DNA of 64,000 nucleotides from Strigamia acuminata (lineage: Eukaryota > Arthropoda > Chilopoda > Geophilomorpha > Linotaeniidae). A program made the translations under genes and the position numbers. The DNA lies in contig OX442319.1 of NCBI GenBank assembly GCA_949358305.1, positions 4,898,001 to 4,962,000 on the forward strand, written 5' to 3'. Below, piece by piece: positions 58,225 through 64,000 of this stretch. Within the stretch, counting starts at the first letter, position 1. Each line of letters begins with the position of its first letter. Below the pieces are notes generated by a model. That model saw nothing but the letters and a program-made list of their open reading frames with translations, was not told the origin of the DNA and searched no databases.

Positions 58225-58614
58225 TCAAGTGCGCAACGGTGCCATATCGAGTTTCGCTCTCAATTCATTCGCTTCAGCAATTTCCCGATCCAATTCGCTT
58301 CCCTTTTTACGATGGTCATCTTCACTCTTCCGCCCAGTAGACCGATGATGTTTCTCCTTCTTCCGTGTTTCTCGACGTCGTTCTTTGCTCCGACCACGAC
58401 TGCTTTTGCTCTTGGACGAGGACTGTCGTTTTTTGCTCCAACCACGACTGCTTTTGCGCGTTGATTTACCTTTCGGCGCTTCTTCTTGTAGTTCCGGACT
58501 GGATTTAGCGTCCGATTTTAATTCCACGTCATCCAAATCGTCCTCCAGAACGCTAACTCGAAGTTTCAGTTGATTCAACTCTTCCAGAACGTCTCTCTTT
58601 TGGATTCGTGGCAA
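58225..58614 (-). pseudogene. 5'-truncated duplicate of PRP38A (RS-like tail)
   Basis: The minus-strand frame matches the C-terminal part of the intact PRP38A at 61574-62494, from PRIQKRDVLEELNQLKLRVS to ELRAKLDMAPLRT. Homology begins abruptly just before the coding of ILPRIQK, and an in-frame TGA lies immediately upstream, so the PRP38 domain itself is missing. The arginine/serine repeats have lost two blocks compared with the full copy. The downstream flank is also shared with the full gene but is now split by the element at 57057-58178. DNA duplication rather than retroposition is inferred from the shared non-transcribed-looking flank. Confidence 0.85.
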
Positions 58615-58851
58615 AATATCGACTCATTAAAATTTTTATTTTTATATTGTTTAGGGTTATTTTACATGTAGATTTCAAATAAAAAATTAATTTTGCCATT
58701 AGACCGGTCCTTCTATAAAATATCAGGTGGTCAAAAAATTTTTACCTGGAGTGTAAACATATCTCCTACCTTCTCATCCTAAATTCCACATCTTTCAACT
58801 TCCATCTGACTCTTGAATCTCTCTAATTAGGGTCAAGTGTCTTTCACTCTT

Positions 58852-59245
58852 AGTGAAAATGGAGTGTTACACGATACAAAAACGTGTTTAAGATTAGTAA
58901 AACTGGAGCGTTACACGATAGACGATACAATAACGTGTAACAATTCAATTACTGCATGAGACATTTCCTGATCGTGTACTCTCTCATTTCGGTGATCAGA
59001 ATTGGCCCCCTAGATCGTGTCATTTAACACCATTAGATTTCTTTTTAAGGGGTTATTTGAAGTCAAAGGTCTATGTCAACAAGCCCACAACCACCTGTGC
59101 ATTACAATTCTGATCACCGAAACGAGAGAGTACACGATCAGGAAATGTCTCATGCAGTAATTGAATTGTTACACCTTACACGTTGTTGTATCGTGTAACG
59201 CTCCAGTTTTGCTAACCCTAAACACGTTTTTGTATCATTTTCACT
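58852..59245. mobile_element. Foldback element with mariner-like transposase scrap in the loop
   Basis: Long inverted arms at about 58852-59004 and 59105-59245. Landmark: CAATTACTGCATGAGACATT, GATCGTGTACTCTCTC and GGTGATCAGAATTG on the left, all inverted on the right. The roughly 100-base loop encodes, in one frame from 59003, WPPRSCHLTPLDFFLRGYLK and SKVYVNKPTTT, the C-terminal part of the Tc1/mariner-superfamily DDE transposases common in arthropod genomes. The left arm has a short internal duplication (TACACGATA). The element appears non-autonomous. Confidence 0.75.
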
Positions 59246-59566
59246 AACCCTAAACCTAACCCTAAACTATCAGCTGTCAATTTGTTGTTGTTTCAGGGTT
59301 GAAAACAATTTAGTGCACAAATGGCGGCGAATTCAAATCTTGCGTTAATTTTGGGACACTCTTTATAAGTGTGATTCCACAACAATAAAGGCTATCATAA
59401 ATCTAGAAATCAAAGTGCCTAGGGTCTATGAAGGTCTTTGAAGTGGCTCTGCATTACTTCATAATGACGTGCAGCAGTGATTAAAAGATCAAGAAAGAAA
59501 GCTATTGACGACAATTACAATTTCGTGAAAAATCATCAAAATTCTCTAAAAATTGATCAAAAATCA

Positions 59567-59809
59567 TCAAAATCCATCAAAATTCACTATAATTTGATCA
59601 ATAATTGACCTCGGGTACCCCGCGACCAACACGTCATGTCCACCGATATACAACGCATTGTAAATCTTCCAATAGACATTTCGGACCTTCGCGCCGGATG
59701 AAACAAAACCTTGCAAGATCTCAATCAGACCCAAAGCAACTGGCATTCCTTCACTGGCGTCCACCAAATGGGGCGACGTCTCGAAAATATTCGGCCACAC
59801 GTAATTCAT
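59567..59809 (-). pseudogene. Truncated SF3B1 C-terminus remnant
   Basis: The ATG at 59809 starts MNYVWPNIFETSPH, which aligns with the last HEAT-repeat region of the U2 snRNP subunit SF3B1. It then continues through ALGLIEILQGFVSSGAKVR and NVYWKIYNALYIGG to AGYPR, near the SF3B1 end. Compared with the family, about 20 residues are missing in the middle, in frame, and the final residues differ (IIDQIIVNFDGF). The ATG is preceded by TTAATTAGTTAGA with a stop, and no other SF3B1 exons are nearby. It is either a decayed fragment or a short derived gene of 80 aa. Being open, it could still be expressed. Confidence 0.7.
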
Positions 59810-59909
59810 TCTAACTAATTAAAAGAAAATAAAAACGTATGGCGCTAGCAATACCGGAAGTTGAAACAAATAACATATAAAACGGTGAGGTCAAGTTAAA
59901 TAAAAGTCT

Positions 59910-61214
59910 TTATTCATCCAGTTTGTGTTTAACTAGCAAATTCAAGTTTTTACGTTTAACATGATCGTTAATTACGTCATAATCTGAATAGTCAATATTA
60001 TTACAATACAAGATTTTTAGCGTATTCAACGGATTTTGTATGTCCAACAATTTTATGATGGAAGCGGAAGTAACCAAGGGGCAATTAAAAAATAATAAAG
60101 ATTGTAACGCATTCAACTCTGCAAGTTGTAACATGAAACCGCCAGAAAGCCAAGCACAATCATAAAAACGCAATGTTTCTAAACTTTTACATTGTACCAA
60201 TAACGTTTTCATTTGTTCAGTAACGACTGTATTGTCACAGCTTAAAGTCAGACGACGAAGGTTTTGCAATGGAGCATTAACGGTATCACCTTCATTGAAA
60301 AATGTACACTCCCTGAATGATAACTCCTCTAACATTGGCCAAGCGCAATCAATAAGTCTAATATTCACCATAGAATTACACAGACCAAGATATTTCAATC
60401 CTTGTGGCCACATTACAATATCAAAATCCAGTAACCCATCGAAATTTAGCCACGCCAAGTTTTTTAAATTTGGAAAATTTGTCGTCAGTTTAGGGATATG
60501 TTGGATACTATTTACTGTAACACTTTTGATGGAATAAGTGTTTCCAGACGACAGTTTGGCTAAGTCAGTCACTATTTCGTCCCAACGATAATTTTTTAAC
60601 TGTTCTAAAAGTGGCAGTTGGTTAAGAACGAACAAACACCCCTCAGCCGTTGTACTAGTTCCGAAAATATTCAAATAATTGAGCTTGATGCAACAGCATA
60701 ATGACCGCAGCCCAGTGTCAGTAAGCTTTGAGCAATTCTTAACATTTAGTCGTTTCAACAGTTGACAATTTTGTCCGATTGCAGCAGCAATTTCATCAAT
60801 TTCATCCGTGCATTCTTCTAATCGACACGAGAGGTTTAAATATTGAAGTTTCGGTAAATTCTGCAGCAGATTGACCATGGATTCAGTTGGCAGTATTGAA
60901 GCGCTATTGCTTCGTTCCAAATCTAAATGCACAAGGTTTACACAAGTTTGGCCAATTTTATCGAGTAGAGGAGTCATGGAAATATCAAACAGATAGAAAT
61001 GGTGTAGTGACATGGCGCCAGGATGAATGAATGTTTTTGAAGGCAAGCTTCGATTGGTATTTACTAATTTCTTGCACAAACTTTCATATATGTTATTCAA
61101 AAGCACGGGTGGTTGACTTGCCAGTTCATCTCGGATCTTTTGCTCCTGTAATCGAGTAGCTACGACATCCACACACAAGCATTCCAAACTCGAAGCTGAT
61201 TTATTGCGTGGCAT
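59910..61214 (-). CDS. Leucine-rich-repeat protein with putative Elongin BC box
   Basis: This intronless frame encodes 434 aa from the ATG at 61214; the frame continues upstream to a TTG only. Residues 9-19 (SLECLCVDVVA) fit the BC-box pattern S-L-x-x-x-C-x-x-x-(A/V). A helical segment follows (IRDELASQPPVLLNNIYESL), as in ZYG11/VHL-type substrate receptors of CUL2-Elongin BC ubiquitin ligases. The rest is a chain of ten or more irregular leucine-rich repeats, for example LVHLDLERSNS, LQYLNLSC, LKRLNVKNCSKLTDTGL, LEELSFRECTF and LRRLTLSCD, of the cysteine-containing FBXL/AMN1 type. There is no canonical F-box. A role as a ubiquitin-ligase adaptor is inferred. The gene lies between two spliceosomal sequences and shares its upstream region with the duplicated 61309-61360 block. 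Confidence 0.75.
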   Translation of the reverse strand: MPRNKSASSLECLCVDVVATRLQEQKIRDELASQPPVLLNNIYESLCKKLVNTNRSLPSKTFIHPGAMSLHHFYLFDISMTPLLDKIGQTCVNLVHLDLERSNSASILPTESMVNLLQNLPKLQYLNLSCRLEECTDEIDEIAAAIGQNCQLLKRLNVKNCSKLTDTGLRSLCCCIKLNYLNIFGTSTTAEGCLFVLNQLPLLEQLKNYRWDEIVTDLAKLSSGNTYSIKSVTVNSIQHIPKLTTNFPNLKNLAWLNFDGLLDFDIVMWPQGLKYLGLCNSMVNIRLIDCAWPMLEELSFRECTFFNEGDTVNAPLQNLRRLTLSCDNTVVTEQMKTLLVQCKSLETLRFYDCAWLSGGFMLQLAELNALQSLLFFNCPLVTSASIIKLLDIQNPLNTLKILYCNNIDYSDYDVINDHVKRKNLNLLVKHKLDE

Positions 61215-61308
61215 TTCGTCTGTACGGATCAGATTAGAATGATACAAGTCTGGAACAATATGTATATACCTGTATGCATGTTAACGACACGTGAACGTAT
61301 CGTTTATA

Positions 61309-61360
61309 CGAAGTGCCAAGAGATGGCGATAGTGTACAGTTCACATCAGTCAGAGCCGAT
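61309..61360. promoter_or_regulatory. AGATGGCGATAGTG block between the LRR gene and PRP38A
   Basis: GTGCCAAGAGATGGCGATAG followed by CACATCAGTCAGAGCCGA is nearly identical to 56947-57000, and its core recurs at 31098 (ACTAGATGGCGATAGTG). It lies about 100 bases upstream of the LRR gene start and downstream of PRP38A. The AGATGGCG core resembles insect CTCF-type sites. Confidence 0.45.
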
Positions 61361-61573
61361 TTGTAGCTTTTCTGAGTTTTCTCCAAAAAAAAAAAAATTT
61401 GGTTTAAAAAATTTAAAAAAAAAAATTAATTTTCACGCAAAACAATAATGCATTTCCATGTGAAAAAATGAAACTCTACGCAAAACAATGCATTTTAAAG
61501 TTCTTTATTCTTAAGGTGAAGTAAAAAAAAAATTATACATTGAAATGAATTAATAATTTCATACAATTTTCTT

Positions 61574-62494
61574 TCAAATGCGCAACGGTGCCATACCGAG
61601 TTTCGCTCTCAATTCATTCGCTTCAGCAATTTCCCGATCCAATTCGCTTCCCTTTTTACGATGGTCATCTTCACTCTTCCGCCCCGTAGACCGATGATGT
61701 TTCTCCTTCTTCCGTGTTTCTCGACGTCGTTCTTTGCTCCGACTACTACTGCTTTTGCTCTTGGACGAGGACCGTCGTTCTTTGCTCCGACCACGACTGC
61801 TTTTGCGCTTGGACGAGGACCGTCGTTCTTTGCTCCGACCACGACTGCTTTTGCGCGTTGATTTACCTTTCGGCGCTTCTTCGTGTGGTTCCGGACTGGA
61901 TTTAGCGTCCGAATCTAATTCCACGTCATCCAAATCGTCCTCGAGAACGCTAATTCGAATTTCCAGTTGATTCAACTCTTCCAAAACGTGTCGCTTTTGG
62001 ATTCGTGGCAAAATGACATCGCAAACACGTTCCTCGCGCAATAATTCGTCTATAAGTTCGTCCATGTGGACTATTTCGAACAGTCCGCTACGATTTTGTC
62101 TTTTCAATTTACGGTAATCGTTGTATATGGGCTCTAGATACTTATAACAGTCCAACGAAGTGCCGACTAAACGCATGTACACGACGCCCAAAGCTCGGAC
62201 GTATTTGAATTCTTCGTTTTTGATGAATTCGACTATTATGTCTTTTTCCGGTTGGATTTGTAACATCCTTAAAACGATGCACAGGAAATCACAAGGTGCT
62301 ATGTTGCCGCCGAACACACCACCGATGAATTTCAACTCGATCGCTTTGTCCACTACCAGTTCGGCAGTCAGTCCGAAACAATGCTCTTTCCAGTATCTGC
62401 AGTCGTAAATTCTTGTTCGGATGATTTTTTCTATTAAATGCTGCGGATCGGAGCCCCTGATTGCGTGCGCATCCTTCACTGTACGATTCGACAT
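61574..62494 (-). CDS. PRPF38A: Pre-mRNA splicing factor PRP38A, intronless
   Basis: The frame encodes 306 aa from the ATG at 62494, starting MSNRTVKDAHAIRG exactly as family members do; an upstream in-frame GTG is not the start. The PRP38 domain (residues 1-175) is intact: LIEKIIRTRIYDCRYWKEHC, FGLTAELVVDKAIELKFIGG, MLQIQPEKDIIVEFIKNE and YMRLVGTSLDCYKYLEPIYN, with RVCDVILPRIQKR at its end. A predicted coiled coil follows (residues about 180-200), then an arginine/serine/lysine tail and the conserved end ANELRAKLGMAPLR. PRP38A is a tri-snRNP/B-complex protein needed for spliceosome activation. The absence of introns suggests retroposition or intron loss. A 5'-truncated copy lies 3 kb away on the same strand (58225-58614). 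Whether this is the only PRP38A of the genome cannot be judged here. Confidence 0.9.
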   Translation of the reverse strand: MSNRTVKDAHAIRGSDPQHLIEKIIRTRIYDCRYWKEHCFGLTAELVVDKAIELKFIGGVFGGNIAPCDFLCIVLRMLQIQPEKDIIVEFIKNEEFKYVRALGVVYMRLVGTSLDCYKYLEPIYNDYRKLKRQNRSGLFEIVHMDELIDELLREERVCDVILPRIQKRHVLEELNQLEIRISVLEDDLDDVELDSDAKSSPEPHEEAPKGKSTRKSSRGRSKERRSSSKRKSSRGRSKERRSSSKSKSSSSRSKERRRETRKKEKHHRSTGRKSEDDHRKKGSELDREIAEANELRAKLGMAPLRI

Positions 62495-62599
62495 TGCTGG
62501 CACCAGCAGTTATGAATTTACTGTGTTAGTTTCGACTATTTTCAGTTTAATATACCGGAATTGAAACGTTGTAGGGACGTCAGTGGCGGAACTAGTACG

Positions 62600-62630
62600 G
62601 TACTTAGACGCGGGGGGGGGGGGGGATTAA
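62600..62630. repeat. Poly-G tract
   Basis: About 14 consecutive G residues (GCGGGGGGG...) in the short spacer upstream of PRP38A, with potential for secondary structure or sequencing error. Confidence 0.7.
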
Positions 62631-62689
62631 CGAGGAAGGCCCATGGCAAGGGGGCTATTCCTGCATGCCCCTAGATTCTAATATGTATT

Positions 62690-63065
62690 TTTTTGTCTTA
62701 AAATGTATTTATTTTGTCTGAAAATGCATTTATTTTGTCTGAAAATGCATTTATTTTGTCTGAAAATGCATTTATTTTGTCTGAAAATGCATTTATTTTG
62801 TCTGAAAATGCATTTATTTTGGCTGAAAATGCATTTATTTTGTCTGAAAATGCATTTATTTTGTCTGAAAATGCATTTATTTTGGCTGAAAATGCATTTA
62901 TTTTGTCTGAAATGAATTTATTCTGTCTGAAAATGCATTTATTTTGTCTGAAGTTATTTAGTTTGTCTAAAAATGTGTTTATTTTGTCTGAAAATGAAAT
63001 TAGTCTGTCTGAAAATGCATTTTTTTCCATCTAAAAATACATTTTTTTCATCTAAAAATGCATTT
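62690..63065. repeat. Minisatellite, 21-base unit
   Basis: Tandem AAAATGCATTTATTTTGTCT plus G, about 17 copies, with TTGGCTG variants recurring every few units. Being 21 bases, it keeps all six frames open and yields spurious 100-codon frames. Confidence 0.95.
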
Positions 63066-63084
63066 CTCCATAGTGCAATCAAAC

Positions 63085-63292
63085 TGGACGAATTGGGACA
63101 AAAATTGATTAAAATTGCAAATATCTCGAGAACGAAAGCTCGGACCATTGAAACTAAACACCAAATGAAAAAACTGCACCAGAAGCAAATAATGATTAAT
63201 GTATACGGTATTTAATTAAACAGTGTATACATTTTTTTGAGACACCCTGTTCTATCGGGTCGGTTTTATTTGGACCACCCGGGTATACGTCA
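63085..63292. mobile_element. Relative of the TA-flanked element at 33721
   Basis: Shares ACTAAACACCAAA(T/C)GAA, ACTGC(A/G)CCAGAA and ATGATTAATGT with 33721-33941, and ends GGTTTTATTTGGACCACCCG next to GGTATA. It carries an extra GAGACACCCTGTTCTATCGG insertion before the end. The left terminus is degenerate or lost. Confidence 0.65.
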
Positions 63293-63495
63293 TGCATCTG
63301 TGTTTGAGATTAACAAGTGCGCCGTAACGTGCCACTGTGTTATTAGTGTTACTAATCATGGCGTATGTTTTCCAGCTTTGAAGCTGTAACCAACTTGCAA
63401 AGACGAGAGAGAATTCTTCAAGGTAAAATTTCTTTCTTAATTTATTCATGCATTCACTTATCCAAGGAACATTTTTTTTCCCACTTAGATTGATT

Positions 63496-64000
63496 ATGGC
63501 ACACTTCATCGGACATTTGTCTGAATACGATTTGAGTTCAGACTGGGAGATTTACGTAGAACGATTGGAACAATTTTTTGAAGTGAACAACATCACCGAC
63601 AAAAAAGTAGCGTTTTTATTAGCATCAATTGGACAACAAGGTTACAAATTGCTCAGAGATTTGTGTTCGCCCAATTTACCAAAGACCAAAACCTATGAGG
63701 AATTAGTGGACTCGATGCGTCATCGTCACAAACCAAAATCCACGGTTACTCTCGAAAGATTTAAGTTTTTCAATCTTCGTCAATTGGATACGGATTCTGT
63801 GAGCACATTCATCCTTAAACTAAAATCTGCCGCACAATTTTGCGAATTCGGACCACAATTAAACGATTATTTGCGAGACCAACTCATAAACGGACTAAAG
63901 TTGGACGACATACAGCGCCATCTATTGACGGTGAAATCACTCACGTTTCAAAAGGCAACTGACATTGCATTCAGCATGGAAAAAGCGACTAAACAAGTCG
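63496..64000 (+). CDS. Ty3/gypsy-type retrotransposon Gag, 5' part (runs off the window)
   Basis: Open frame of 168 codons from the ATG at 63496 to the end of the window. It shows the retrotransposon gag domain: an N-terminal SDWEIYVERLEQFFEVNNI helix, KKVAFLLASIGQQGYKLLRD, a central FKFFNLRQLDTDSVSTFI segment, then CEFGPQLNDYLRDQLINGL. This is the pattern of Ty3/gypsy Gag proteins found in arthropods and other animals. The nucleocapsid zinc knuckle and pol would lie beyond the window. Upstream, CAAG|GTAAAA at 63426 and a pyrimidine-rich acceptor (TTTTTTTTCCCACTTAG, ending 63489) suggest a leader intron. I see no clear 5' LTR or primer-binding site in the window. The open frame suggests a recent copy. 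Confidence 0.8.
   Translation, partial: MAHFIGHLSEYDLSSDWEIYVERLEQFFEVNNITDKKVAFLLASIGQQGYKLLRDLCSPNLPKTKTYEELVDSMRHRHKPKSTVTLERFKFFNLRQLDTDSVSTFILKLKSAAQFCEFGPQLNDYLRDQLINGLKLDDIQRHLLTVKSLTFQKATDIAFSMEKATKQV

Noticed and set aside
59230-59265. Telomere-like CTAACCCTAAACCTAACCCTAA
   Set aside because: Only a few imperfect units at the edge of the foldback element; not an array.
59567-62494. A functional cluster of spliceosome genes
   Set aside because: Only PRP38A is intact; the SF3B1 piece and second PRP38A are fragments, so co-location is better explained by duplication and capture.

Overview
The window is nuclear DNA of an animal. It has spliced genes with GT-AG introns and metazoan-only families: a delta/p120-catenin, a FoxD forkhead factor, SNAPC1, CoREST-like ELM2-SANT proteins and PRP38A. 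The background is A/T-rich and full of miniature inverted-repeat elements and long tandem arrays. Gene content and element style fit an arthropod or another ecdysozoan. That is inference; no sequence here fixes the species. Intron sizes are bimodal: about 45-80 bases in the small genes and several kilobases, filled with arrays, in the catenin gene.

Left arm (1-9.3 kb). Three small CoREST-like genes share one five-exon structure and surround an intronless SNAPC1. Gene A (minus) and gene B (plus) are head to head; SNAPC1 (minus) and gene C (plus) are head to head. The 3' flanks of B and C are also duplicated. Next come two small TATA-driven orphan genes, one with a clear signal peptide, the 3' end of an LTR retrotransposon (pol tail, polypurine tract, LTR), and a broken two-exon fragment of a PNPLA8-type patatin phospholipase.

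Centre (10.5-31 kb). One large minus-strand gene encodes a delta-catenin. I could follow thirteen coding exons with consistent splice phases, from an N-terminal coiled coil through the armadillo repeats to a C-terminal PDZ-binding end (DSWV). One further exon near 23.6 kb is problematic. Its first coding exon opens with a 5'UTR acceptor, so noncoding 5' exons must lie upstream; candidates end at 29458 and 30513. Most of its larger introns carry their own minisatellite.

FoxD region (31-57 kb). The only convincing gene is a single-exon FoxD (minus, 40957-41946), with a forkhead domain and a Groucho-binding eh1 motif. The rest is transposon remnants, GC-rich islands, NRF1-like palindromes and tandem arrays.

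Right arm (57-64 kb). In order: a 1.1-kb TA-flanked inverted-repeat element inserted in a duplicated tail of a PRP38A gene, a foldback element with a mariner-like transposase scrap in its loop, a truncated SF3B1 C-terminus, a leucine-rich-repeat protein with a possible Elongin BC box, an intact intronless PRP38A, and the start of a Ty3/gypsy gag gene that runs off the window.

The two most unusual signals are the CoREST mini-gene cluster, which keeps ELM2 and SANT1 but lacks SANT2 and the LSD1-binding part, and about twenty unrelated-looking arrays whose units are close to 10, 20-21 or 38-43 bases. These are near-multiples of the DNA helical repeat, with A- and T-tracts on alternate half-units.
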